From: Herminiimonas sp.
GTDB taxonomy: Bacteria > Pseudomonadota > Gammaproteobacteria > Burkholderiales > Burkholderiaceae
Direction: 5' to 3'
DNA: 5,840 nt
NCBI GenBank assembly: GCA_014377155.1
Contig: JACMQD010000475.1
Location: forward strand, 1-5,840
Part shown: positions 1-5,840 of the stretch, one piece after another
Position numbering within the stretch: position 1 is the first letter of the stretch
Layout of the letters: every line of letters starts with the position of its first letter
Notes under the pieces: generated by a model
What the model was told of the DNA's origin: nothing
Database searches by the model: none
Seen by the model: the letters and a program-made list of their open reading frames with translations, nothing else
Made by a program: the position numbers and the translations under genes

Positions 1-215
1 CCGCGATGGAAGGCTTTGTCAATGCCAAGGTATTGGTGGAAGGACTGCGGCGCGCCGGTCGCAACCTGTCACGCGAGAGTTTCATCCGCGGACTGGAATC
101 GATGCAGCGGGTGGACCTGGGCGGCGTGCTGATCACGTATGCCGGCGACGATCACAGCGGCAGCGAATACGTCGAGCTGACACTGATCGGCAAGGATGGG
201 CGTTTCGTGCGCTAA
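1..215 (+). CDS. ABC transporter substrate-binding protein (branched-chain amino acid type), C-terminal fragment
   Basis: Partial gene whose 5' end lies outside the window; the reading frame is open from the first bases (first full codon at position 3) to TAA at 213-215. The visible 70 residues match the C-terminal end of periplasmic binding proteins of the LivK/Peripla_BP_6 type. They contain a helix beginning MEGFVNAKVLVEGLRRAG, then a segment resembling LxRExFIxxLESM, then LGGV, an HSGS turn, and a final strand ending in IGKDGRFVR. Such proteins capture an amino acid or related ligand in the periplasm and deliver it to an inner-membrane permease. The ligand cannot be told from this tail, and the transporter partners are not in view. 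The ATG at position 6 is most likely an internal methionine, because the family is about 370-400 residues long. The stop overlaps the stop of the convergent cca gene. Confidence 0.85.
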   Translation, partial: AMEGFVNAKVLVEGLRRAGRNLSRESFIRGLESMQRVDLGGVLITYAGDDHSGSEYVELTLIGKDGRFVR

Positions 216-1444
216 GACTTTTCGATCGCCTGCGCGACGGCAGCCACGCGCGCCGCGTGGATCGCTTCCGGGATACGTTGTGGCTGGTCCGGATAGCGCT
301 GCACCGCCTGCGCCGCGATTCTGCCACCGTCGACGGATTGGGCCGCCGCCAGCGCACCGGTCAAATATTCGGCCTGCGGAAACGGGCGATCTTCAAAGCC
401 GGTACGCCCGCGACTGTCGCATTCCGACGCGCGCAGCATGTCAACGAAGCGCTGCGGCTTGCGAAACGCATCGCAGCGTTCGAACAATGTCACGATCGTG
501 GCGGCGCGCAGCTCCTGTGCACGGCCGACATTGCCATGTTCGCGCGCAGTCATCAACGCGAGATCACGGCAGTCATTGGGAATTTTCAGGCGCTTGCACA
601 CATGGTCGGCCAGTCTCGTACTGTGCGCTTCGTGACCGTGATGGCGCGGCCACTGGTCGGGTGGCGTGATGCCTTTGCCTAGATCATGCAACAGCGCCGC
701 GACGCGAATCGGCAAGCCATAACCGTGATGCGCGGCGTGGTCGATCACCATCATTACGTGTACGCCGGTATCGATCTCGGGGTGATGCAGCGCGGGCTGC
801 GGCACGCCCCACAACACATCCAGTTCCGGCATCAGCCGCGCCAGCGCGCCGCAGTCGCGCAGTACCGCAAACATGCGCGACGGCTGCGCTTCCATCAGGC
901 CGCGCGCGATTTCCTGCCAGACCCGCTCGGGCACCAGCGCATCGACCTCGCCGGCGTCGACCATCTTGCGCATCAGCGCATTGGTTTCGGGTGCCACCGA
1001 AAAATCGGTAAAGCGCGCCGCGAATCGTGCCACCCGCAAGATCCGCACCGGATCTTCGGCGAAGGCTTCGGAGACATGGCGAAACACGCGGGCATCGAGA
1101 TCGCGGCGACCGCCGAACGGATCGACGATGGTGCCGTCTTCGTCTTGCGCCATCGCATTGACGGTCAGGTCGCGCCGCACCAGGTCGTCTTCCAGCGAGA
1201 CTTCTGCAGCGGTGTGGAAAACGAAACCTTTGTAGCCGGGTGCGGTCTTGCGCTCGGTGCGTGCCAGCGCGTGTTCTTCGTGCGTGCGCGGATGCAGGAA
1301 CACCGGGAAATCCTTGCCTACCGGCGTGAAACCCAGGTCGAGCATCTGTTGCGGCGTGGCGCCGACGACCACATGATCATGGTCCTGCACCGGCAAACCC
1401 AGAAGCCGGTCGCGCACCGCGCCGCCAACGATATAGGTCTTCAT
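212..1444 (-). CDS. cca: CCA tRNA nucleotidyltransferase with HD phosphohydrolase domain (multifunctional Cca)
   Basis: Adds or repairs the 3'-terminal CCA of tRNAs in the cytoplasm using CTP and ATP. The protein is 410 residues, close to the 412 of E. coli Cca, and similar throughout by recall. The class II nucleotidyltransferase head is clear: GGAVRD at residues 7-12, the metal-binding pair D21 and D23 in DHD, RRDLT at 90-94, and the EDxxR motif at 130-134 followed by the conserved RVARFAARF stretch. The C-terminal half carries an HD domain (H253-D254 in LLHDLGKG, then PRHHGHE at 266-272). In E. coli this domain gives phosphatase, 2'-nucleotidase and cyclic phosphodiesterase activities. The ATG at 1444 is chosen because MKTYIVGGAVRD aligns with the family N-terminus. 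The frame stays open upstream to a TTG at 1636, but that stretch overlaps gst. A weak ribosome site (GAGACGG, 1459-1453) overlaps the gst stop. It is the last gene of the probable slt operon, and its TAG stop overlaps that of the convergent ABC gene. Confidence 0.97.
   Translation of the reverse strand: MKTYIVGGAVRDRLLGLPVQDHDHVVVGATPQQMLDLGFTPVGKDFPVFLHPRTHEEHALARTERKTAPGYKGFVFHTAAEVSLEDDLVRRDLTVNAMAQDEDGTIVDPFGGRRDLDARVFRHVSEAFAEDPVRILRVARFAARFTDFSVAPETNALMRKMVDAGEVDALVPERVWQEIARGLMEAQPSRMFAVLRDCGALARLMPELDVLWGVPQPALHHPEIDTGVHVMMVIDHAAHHGYGLPIRVAALLHDLGKGITPPDQWPRHHGHEAHSTRLADHVCKRLKIPNDCRDLALMTAREHGNVGRAQELRAATIVTLFERCDAFRKPQRFVDMLRASECDSRGRTGFEDRPFPQAEYLTGALAAAQSVDGGRIAAQAVQRYPDQPQRIPEAIHAARVAAVAQAIEKS
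244..260. other. Short perfect inverted repeat inside the 3' end of cca
   Basis: CCACGCG at 244-250 and CGCGTGG at 254-260 form a perfect 7-bp stem with a 3-nt loop, 28 bp past the stop of the plus-strand ABC gene and inside cca coding sequence. It could form a GC-rich hairpin at the 3' end of the ABC transcript, either slowing polymerase or protecting the RNA end. No T-run follows on either strand, so it is not a canonical intrinsic terminator. It may equally be a by-product of GC-rich codons for Ala and Arg in Cca. Confidence 0.3.
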
Positions 1445-1457
1445 GCAGAGAACCGTC

Positions 1458-2171
1458 TCAATCGGGATGGACGTCGTATTTCTGGCTGCGTTCTTTTTCA
1501 GCCAATGCCCCTTCGATCCATTGCGCCACGGCAGGATAAGCGGCGACACGATCGGCATAGCCTTGCAAGGCGGGCGCCAGCGACACGCCATAGGTGCGAA
1601 AACGCATGACCACGGGTGCATAGAACGCATCGGCAATCGAAAAGTCGCCGAACAGAAATCCGTGTGCGCCCGCCGCGGTCAGGCAGTTTTCCCAGATTTC
1701 GCAAATACGTCCGATATCAGCCTGGGCCGCCGGGGTGTGGCCCTTGCCCGGAAAACTGGCGCGGATATTCATCCACATGGCCGAGCGCATGCCGGTAAAG
1801 CCGGAATGCATTTCGGCACAGATCGAGCGCGCCATCGCGCGCGCGGCGACATCCTGCGGCCACAGATTTTTTTCAGGGAACTGCTCGGCAAGATATTCAC
1901 AAATGGCCAGCGAATCCCATACCGAAGTTTCACCGGCGATCAGTACCGGCACGCGTTCGGCAGCGGAATATTGGGCGATGCGGGTCGAGGTATCGGCCTG
2001 GTCGAGCACGATGCGCACTTCCTGGAACGGAATGTTAAACGCGGTCATTGCCACCCAAGGCCGCATCGACCAGGACGAATAATTCTTGTTGCCGATGACG
2101 AGCTTGAGGCCGTTTTTTTCGGCGTCATCGAGAGCCTGGGAAAGCGTGGGATCGAGTTCTGTGGTTTGCAT
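1458..2171 (-). CDS. Glutathione S-transferase family protein
   Basis: A 237-residue cytosolic GST-fold protein, probably using glutathione for conjugation, peroxide reduction or isomerisation; the substrate is unknown. The thioredoxin-like N-terminal domain spans about residues 22-100. It shows a KNYSSWSMRPW active-site region (29-39) with a candidate catalytic serine at 32-33, the cis-proline VPVL at 74-77, and the acidic-Ser pair D86-S87 that binds the glutathione gamma-glutamyl group. The all-helical C-terminal domain (about 110-220) holds the usual N-capping box around FSIADAF (177-183). The NYSSWS signature marks a widespread proteobacterial subgroup without a well-defined substrate. 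The ATG at 2171 is chosen because an AAGAG ribosome site lies 6 nt upstream. The frame is open further upstream to 2543, but that part overlaps the SDR gene and is its shadow. The protein begins about 20 residues before the usual GST start. It sits 34 bp after the SDR gene and 13 bp before cca, probably in one operon. Confidence 0.9.
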   Translation of the reverse strand: MQTTELDPTLSQALDDAEKNGLKLVIGNKNYSSWSMRPWVAMTAFNIPFQEVRIVLDQADTSTRIAQYSAAERVPVLIAGETSVWDSLAICEYLAEQFPEKNLWPQDVAARAMARSICAEMHSGFTGMRSAMWMNIRASFPGKGHTPAAQADIGRICEIWENCLTAAGAHGFLFGDFSIADAFYAPVVMRFRTYGVSLAPALQGYADRVAAYPAVAQWIEGALAEKERSQKYDVHPD

Positions 2172-2177
2172 GATGGG

Positions 2178-2182
2178 CTCTT
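2178..2182 (-). promoter_or_regulatory. Ribosome binding site of the GST gene
   Basis: On the minus strand AAGAG lies 6 nt upstream of the ATG at 2171. It is a partial Shine-Dalgarno match, but it supports the first in-frame Met after the SDR stop as the start. This gives the GST its short N-terminal extension. Confidence 0.5.
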
Positions 2183-2198
2183 GAGAGTGAAAATATTT

Positions 2199-2213
2199 TG
2201 CGCCGCTAGCGCA
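2199..2213 (-). other. Small hairpin at the SDR stop codon, before the GST gene
   Basis: Read on the minus strand, TGCGC and GCGCA form a 5-bp stem with a 5-nt loop at 2213-2199. The hairpin overlaps the SDR stop codon and is followed by AAATATTTT. The stem is short and the T-run does not follow directly, so at most it might be a leaky attenuator or an RNA-processing structure between two genes of the operon. It could be chance. Confidence 0.2.
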
Positions 2214-3138
2214 GGTAATGCGGTGCGATTGATTCCAGCGGCTGCGGTACGATGCCGAGTTCCGGCGGAAACGGGTGCGATGCGACATTGGCGGTCTTGA
2301 GCGAATCAAGATTGTCGCGGCTGAGCAGCGGCTCGCCTGGCAAGTGTTCGAAGATGAATGCCTGCAACCGCGCCAGCGGCAAAGGCAGGCCCAGCACCGG
2401 GCGAACATGTCCCGAATAGGCACCGGCCAGCATGACAAGTTGGCGCAGCGTGTACACGGTGGGGCCGGCCAACTCGAGGGTCTTGCCGAACGTGGCGCCA
2501 TTGTCGAGCGCATTGACGAACGCCTGCGCGACGTCGCCGACAAACACCGGCTGCAGTTTCGCCTCGGCGCCGCCGAGCAGCATCAATGGCAAGAATTTTT
2601 GCAGGGACGCAAACATGTTGAGAAATTTATCGTCGGCGCCGAAGACCACCGAAGGCCGAAAGATCGTGGTTGCAATTTCAGGATGGGCATGCGCCGCCGC
2701 TTCACCAGCCGCCTTCGAGCGCTGGTACATCGAAGGCGCGTCGGCCGCAGCACCTAGCGAACTCATGTGCAGATAGCGCGACACCCCGCGCGCGGCGCAG
2801 GCGGCGATGATCTTGCGTGGCAGCTCGACATGCGCACGCGCAAACGCCGGGCCATACGGCGTACCCGGTTTCGAATGCAGCACGCCGACCAGGTTGATCA
2901 CGGCATCGATCCCCTGCAAAAGCCGGTCCAGGGTTTTTTCATCATGCACGTCGGCCTCTACCACCCGTACGGTGGGTAGCACCAGCAAATGCCGTGCGCG
3001 CTGCAAGCGGCGAGTCGGCACGACCACGCGTCGCCCGCTTGCCGCCAATTGCGCGATAAGGTGGCCGCCGACGAAGCCGGAGCCGCCGATGACGAGGATG
3101 TTGCGGAACGACGTTTCGGATGAAGGAAGTAGGGTCAT
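2206..3138 (-). CDS. NAD(P)-binding atypical SDR, NDUFA9-like (complex I NDUFA9 subunit family)
   Basis: A 310-residue protein with a Rossmann fold. Numbering here counts from a TTG one codon upstream, so subtract one for the ATG start. The N-terminal strand NILVIGGSGFVGGHL carries the dinucleotide motif GxxGxxG at G19, G22 and G25. It is followed by a basic VPTRR stretch (41-45), DVHD (64-67), NLVG (83-86), HMSSLGA (125-131) with candidate catalytic serines, and an intact YxxxK at Y139 and K143. FRPSVVFG (161-168) and QPVFVGDVA (197-205) are typical of the extended or atypical SDRs related to the complex I accessory subunit NDUFA9. The bacterial members' reaction is not established; roles near respiratory complex I or quinone metabolism are proposals only. 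ATG at 3138 is preferred to the adjacent TTG at 3141, and both have only a weak GGA ribosome site. The gene lies 49 bp after slt and 34 bp before the GST gene, likely cotranscribed. No signal peptide is seen. Confidence 0.9.
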   Translation of the reverse strand: MTLLPSSETSFRNILVIGGSGFVGGHLIAQLAASGRRVVVPTRRLQRARHLLVLPTVRVVEADVHDEKTLDRLLQGIDAVINLVGVLHSKPGTPYGPAFARAHVELPRKIIAACAARGVSRYLHMSSLGAAADAPSMYQRSKAAGEAAAHAHPEIATTIFRPSVVFGADDKFLNMFASLQKFLPLMLLGGAEAKLQPVFVGDVAQAFVNALDNGATFGKTLELAGPTVYTLRQLVMLAGAYSGHVRPVLGLPLPLARLQAFIFEHLPGEPLLSRDNLDSLKTANVASHPFPPELGIVPQPLESIAPHYLR

Positions 3139-3187
3139 CAATGTCCAGGGTGGCAGGTCAGAATAATCGGAGTCAGGCTCGTCGGGG

Positions 3188-5140
3188 TTACGGTAACTCG
3201 GAGGCGATAAAACCCTTGGGCGCGACTGTGCCGAGCCGCGCCTTCAGCGACTGCGGCTTGCCTTCGAACAGGGCAGCATAGTAGGTGGCATTCGACAGCA
3301 CGTTCTTGACGTAGCCGCGGGTTTCGGCGAACGGAATCGACTCCGCGAAGATCGCGCCTTCCACCGAGCGCGTCAGGGTCGAGCGCCACGCGCGCGGCCG
3401 TCCCGGACCGGCGTTGTAGGCGGCCGAGGCCAGCGCCTGCGAACCTTCGAGGTCGTTCAGCACCATGTTGAGATAGTTCGTGCCGAGCACGATGTTGGTA
3501 TTGACGTCGTTGACCTGGCTGGGGGTGAAACCGGTCATGCCGATCTTGCGCGCCACGAAGGCCGCCGTCGCCGGCATCAGCTGCATCAGGCCGGATGCGC
3601 CGACGTGCGAACGTGCATTCATGATGAAACGCGACTCTTGCCGAATCAGGCCATAGACCCACGCCATATCGAGATTGAGCGCTTGCGTGGCCGGCAGCAT
3701 CGCGTCGCGGAATGGTGAAGGAAAGCGCTGTGTGAAATCGACCTCGGCTCGGGTGCGATCGGAGGTATTGACCATGCGGTCAAGCACGTTGCTCTGGCGC
3801 GCGAACTCCGCCGCCGCCAGATGCTGGCGTTCGTTCATGCGGCGCAATTCCCAGTTCCATTCGCGGTACCCTTCGAAGCGCAGTCCCATGTCGAAAAATT
3901 TGAAGGCGCGCTGGAAGCCGGCGTTAGCGGCCATCGGTGCCAGCTCTTCCGCCGTGATGGGCAAGGCGCGCTGCGGAATCGTGATTTTCTGGCCCAGTTC
4001 TTCCAGCGCCAGCTGACCGTAAAAATTGGTCTGGGTGGCAATCGACTGGAACTGCAGTTGTGCATCTTCTTGCCGTCGTTCGGCCTTGAGCGCGCGGCCG
4101 ACCCAATAGATCCATGTCGGATCGACGCGCAACGCCGACGGCATCGAGTCGACCGTTGCCTTGACCAGTTTCCAGTCATTGGCGCGCATGGCCATGCGCG
4201 CTTTCCACTGGTAGGCTTCGGTGGTCAGCGGCGCGCCGATGGTGCGGCGCCAGTAGACCACGGCTTCAGGTGCCAGCTTGAGCGACAGCGGCAGGGCAAT
4301 TTGCGCCCAGCCTTGTGCCTGTTCGGCGGCGGGCAACTGGTCTACTGCGTTAGTCAGAGCGCTGATGGCGAATTCCGGACTGGTCTTGGCGGCCCGGCCT
4401 AGCGCCAGCACAAAAATTTCATGCGACATGCGGCCCGAACCGGCACCCTTGGCAAGGATCGCTGCCGGGCGGTCGAAAGCGATGGCAATCGCGCTTTCGG
4501 AAGCATCGACCAGCGGCGCCAGCCGGCGTGCCAAATTGGGTGCGTTGACTTCGGCGGCCAGCCGGATCTGTGCCCACACGTCGTTGGGGGTGAACTGATT
4601 GGTCTGCACCAGCGTCGAAATCAGTGCCGTGCAGCCTTCGCCATAGTCCTTGGGATTGATGAGCAAGGCCCGCGCCTCCTCGGCGGCTGGCTGGCCCTTG
4701 ATCGCACGCGACATCAGCGCAAAACATTTCAGCTGCAAGTCGTCGTTGAGGGCAAATAGCGGATACTGCTCATCGAAAGTCGTCCAGTCGCGCGCGCGGG
4801 CGAGATTAAGCAGCCAGTCATTGCGCAAGCGGTCGCCGATCGCCGAACCCTCGTAGCGTGCCAGGAAAGCGCGGATTTCGCTCGCCGAGGCATCGCGCAG
4901 ACGTGGCTTGAGCCGGTAGTAGTCGATATACGACGGGATCGCATAAGTGGCCAGGCGCGCGGCCAGCTCTTCGGCACTGCGCGCATCATCCCGGCGCGCG
5001 GCGTCGCGCAGTGCGAGAAAGGCGTCATCGTCGCTGGCGTAACTGGCGGCCGGGCGCTTTTGCGCATGCGCGGCAGGCAGTAGGGAAATCACTGAGGCGG
5101 TGGCCAGCACCATGCCGGCAATCCATTTATTCTGAAACAT
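3188..5140 (-). CDS. slt: Soluble lytic murein transglycosylase (Slt70-like)
   Basis: A periplasmic enzyme that cleaves the MurNAc-GlcNAc bond of peptidoglycan non-hydrolytically, leaving 1,6-anhydroMurNAc ends for recycling. The 650-residue length is close to the 645 of E. coli Slt. A Sec signal peptide spans residues 1-26: a short basic MFQNK, the hydrophobic stretch WIAGMVLATASVISLL, and the AHA cleavage site before Gln27. There is no lipobox. Residues of about 30-450 are an alpha-helical superhelix, like the U and linker domains of the doughnut-shaped Slt70. The C-terminal lysozyme-like domain (about 480-630) has all the SLT family 1 motifs: LIRQESRF with catalytic Glu502, GLMQLMPAT (517-525), AAYNAGPGR (573-581) and ETRGYVKNV (606-614). 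The ATG at 5140 is chosen because it opens the signal peptide and has AGAAGGA upstream. The frame is open to a GTG at 5197, which would put a charged tail before the signal. It is the first gene of the probable four-gene operon. Confidence 0.97.
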   Translation of the reverse strand: MFQNKWIAGMVLATASVISLLPAAHAQKRPAASYASDDDAFLALRDAARRDDARSAEELAARLATYAIPSYIDYYRLKPRLRDASASEIRAFLARYEGSAIGDRLRNDWLLNLARARDWTTFDEQYPLFALNDDLQLKCFALMSRAIKGQPAAEEARALLINPKDYGEGCTALISTLVQTNQFTPNDVWAQIRLAAEVNAPNLARRLAPLVDASESAIAIAFDRPAAILAKGAGSGRMSHEIFVLALGRAAKTSPEFAISALTNAVDQLPAAEQAQGWAQIALPLSLKLAPEAVVYWRRTIGAPLTTEAYQWKARMAMRANDWKLVKATVDSMPSALRVDPTWIYWVGRALKAERRQEDAQLQFQSIATQTNFYGQLALEELGQKITIPQRALPITAEELAPMAANAGFQRAFKFFDMGLRFEGYREWNWELRRMNERQHLAAAEFARQSNVLDRMVNTSDRTRAEVDFTQRFPSPFRDAMLPATQALNLDMAWVYGLIRQESRFIMNARSHVGASGLMQLMPATAAFVARKIGMTGFTPSQVNDVNTNIVLGTNYLNMVLNDLEGSQALASAAYNAGPGRPRAWRSTLTRSVEGAIFAESIPFAETRGYVKNVLSNATYYAALFEGKPQSLKARLGTVAPKGFIASELP

Positions 5141-5150
5141 CACTTTACGG

Positions 5151-5157
5151 TCCTTCT
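5151..5157 (-). promoter_or_regulatory. slt: Ribosome binding site of slt
   Basis: On the minus strand AGAAGGA is a good Shine-Dalgarno match ending 10 nt before the ATG at 5140. It decides the slt start in favour of the ATG that begins the signal peptide, over the upstream in-frame GTG at 5197. Confidence 0.65.
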
Positions 5158-5170
5158 GACTGGCATGAAC

Positions 5171-5208
5171 GGTGTACCGGCGCGAAAATATCGGCACTGC
5201 GGTACGCC
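5171..5208. repeat. Inverted repeat in the slt leader
   Basis: GGTGTACC at 5171-5178 and GGTACGCC at 5201-5208 can pair over 8 positions, with one G-U pair in a plus-strand transcript or an A-C mismatch on the minus strand. The 22-nt loop is only weakly structured. If slt is transcribed from the predicted promoter, this lies in its untranslated leader, 14 nt upstream of the ribosome site. It could be an operator or an RNA structure. No known riboswitch or RNA family was recognised in it. Confidence 0.3.
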
Positions 5209-5246
5209 TGATTGAGTGTGCGGCACGCGCAATGCGAACAGGCGCA

Positions 5247-5258
5247 ACATCGCGATGT
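5247..5258. other. 12-bp perfect palindrome in the divergent intergenic region
   Basis: ACATCGCGATGT is perfectly self-complementary. It lies about 10-20 bp downstream of the predicted slt transcription start and about 57 bp upstream of the cyclo-ligase start, a position suited to an operator for either gene. A perfect 12-bp palindrome is expected about once by chance in a window of this size, so location is the only argument for function. Confidence 0.25.
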
Positions 5259-5275
5259 ATGCTCTACGGGCACTT

Positions 5276-5303
5276 AGGATAGCATGTGGATCTTTGCGTT
5301 CAA
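5276..5303 (-). promoter_or_regulatory. Predicted sigma-70 promoter for the slt operon
   Basis: On the minus strand, TTGAAC (5303-5298) is followed after 16 bp by TATCCT (5281-5276). Each hexamer matches the sigma-70 consensus at four of six positions. A TG one base upstream of the -10 gives an extended -10 element. Transcription would start near 5269, leaving a leader of about 130 nt before the slt ATG. The -35 ends only 12 bp from the divergent cyclo-ligase start, so the two promoters must overlap or lie very close. This is a consensus match by eye, not a mapped start. Confidence 0.45.
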
Positions 5304-5314
5304 TAGATAAAATA

Positions 5315-5840
5315 ATGCCGGACAAGGATGAATTACGCCGCATTTTGCTGCAGACGCGCCGGGCGGTGATGCCGTCGTTGCGCGCAAGTTGGGATAAAGC
5401 AATCAGCGCGCGGATCGGGGACTGGTGCAAGGCCCGGCCTTGCGCCACGCTCGGGGTGTACTGGCCGATTCGCGGCGAGCCGGACTTGCATTTGTTGTAT
5501 GCCGAATTGACTACCGCCGGGATTGCGCTGGCGTTGCCGGTGGTAGTGGGTCGGGAGCAGCCACTACGGTTCGCCGCCTGGACGCCGGGCGACGCCATGG
5601 TCAACGATGGCTACGGCATATCGATACCGGCGGCGCAGGATTTTTCGATCGTTCCGGACGCGTTGCTGATCCCGTGTGTCGGTTTTAATCGCGCGCGATA
5701 CAGGCTGGGCTATGGCGGCGGTTTTTATGACCGCACGCTGGCGGCCTTGCCGCGCCCTGCCACCATTGGCGTCGCCTACGCCAATGCCGAAGCCGAATTC
5801 GAGGGTGCCGCGCACGACATTGCGCTCGATGCCATCGTGA
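5315..5840 (+). CDS. ygfA: 5-formyltetrahydrofolate cyclo-ligase (5,10-methenyl-THF synthetase), 3' end cut by the window
   Basis: ATP-dependent cytosolic enzyme that converts 5-formyl-THF to 5,10-methenyl-THF, returning the stored or inhibitory folate to one-carbon metabolism. The 175 visible residues stay in one frame to the window edge. The N-terminus has the family's basic helix (DELRRILLQTRRAV, residues 5-18). Next come GVYWPIRGEPDL (47-58), a substrate-side strand motif, and LLIPCVGFNRARYRLGYG (117-134), which leads into the glycine-rich nucleotide phosphate loop GYGGGFYDR (132-140). IGVAYANAE (151-159) and HDIALDAIV (167-175) are close to the usual C-terminus, so probably only 10-25 residues are missing. 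The ATG at 5315 gives the expected N-terminus but has no clear Shine-Dalgarno sequence. TTG at 5294, preceded by GTGGA, is an in-frame alternative adding seven residues. It is transcribed divergently from slt. In many proteobacteria this gene follows the 6S RNA gene, but no 6S RNA is recognisable upstream here. Confidence 0.94.
   Translation, partial: MPDKDELRRILLQTRRAVMPSLRASWDKAISARIGDWCKARPCATLGVYWPIRGEPDLHLLYAELTTAGIALALPVVVGREQPLRFAAWTPGDAMVNDGYGISIPAAQDFSIVPDALLIPCVGFNRARYRLGYGGGFYDRTLAALPRPATIGVAYANAEAEFEGAAHDIALDAIV

Noticed and set aside
686..1609. A 307-codon open frame on the plus strand, antisense to cca.
   Set aside because: It mirrors cca in GC-rich sequence, has no recognisable domain, is rich in His, Arg and Gln as antisense shadows are, and the minus strand encodes a full Cca with all its motifs.
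2190..2199. The AT palindrome AAAATATTTT after the SDR gene.
   Set aside because: It is short and purely AT; alone it is not a stable hairpin and no regulator site was recognised.
1443..2300. A 285-codon open frame on the plus strand, antisense to the GST gene.
   Set aside because: It runs across the GST gene and the gst-SDR gap on the opposite strand, with no family resemblance or ribosome site, so it is a shadow.
2172..2543. Upstream extension of the GST frame by 124 codons.
   Set aside because: It lies inside the SDR coding region in another frame, starts with TTG, and has the low-complexity Arg/Ser composition of a shadow. The ATG at 2171 has its own ribosome site.
3139..3187. A possible terminator between slt and the SDR gene.
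   Set aside because: The 49 bp contain a direct repeat of GTCAG but no stem followed by a T-run, so nothing argues against readthrough.
5308..5313. TAAAAT on the plus strand as a -10 element for the cyclo-ligase gene.
   Set aside because: It matches well, but transcription would start after the ATG at 5315, and the next Met would remove the conserved basic helix. No fitting -35 element was seen.
5141..5314. A possible 6S RNA gene upstream of the cyclo-ligase gene, a common proteobacterial arrangement.
   Set aside because: The region does not show the long, nearly full-length paired rod with a central bubble that 6S RNA needs, and a plausible slt promoter and leader occupy the space on the opposite strand.

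Overview
The window looks like ordinary chromosome from a GC-rich betaproteobacterium. The protein sequences and gene order suggest Burkholderiales, perhaps Oxalobacteraceae, but this is recognition from memory and not a database result. No mobile element, CRISPR array, rRNA or tRNA gene was seen. The sequence is almost fully coding, and every gene falls in a recognisable family.

Layout, left to right. Positions 1-215 (+) hold the C-terminal end of a periplasmic substrate-binding protein of a branched-chain amino acid type ABC transporter. Its stop codon overlaps the stop of the convergent gene cca. Four genes then lie on the minus strand and read right to left: slt (5140-3188, soluble lytic transglycosylase), an NDUFA9-like atypical SDR (3138-2206), a glutathione S-transferase family protein (2171-1458) and cca (1444-212, tRNA CCA-adding enzyme with an HD domain). 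The gaps between them are 49, 34 and 13 bp with no convincing terminator, so they probably form one operon. A plausible extended -10 sigma-70 promoter for it lies at 5303-5276. Divergent from slt, on the plus strand, is a 5-formyltetrahydrofolate cyclo-ligase gene that starts at 5315 and is cut by the window end.

The operon mixes functions: peptidoglycan turnover (Slt), a redox or cofactor-related SDR of unknown role, a GST, and tRNA 3'-end maturation and repair (Cca). No shared pathway is evident, and it reads as a housekeeping cluster. The only intergenic region over 100 bp is 5141-5314. It contains the predicted slt promoter, a leader of roughly 130 nt with an inverted repeat, and a 12-bp palindrome. 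I found no convincing evidence of an undescribed system. The points most worth a second look are this divergent region, the overlapping convergent stops, and the SDR of unresolved function.
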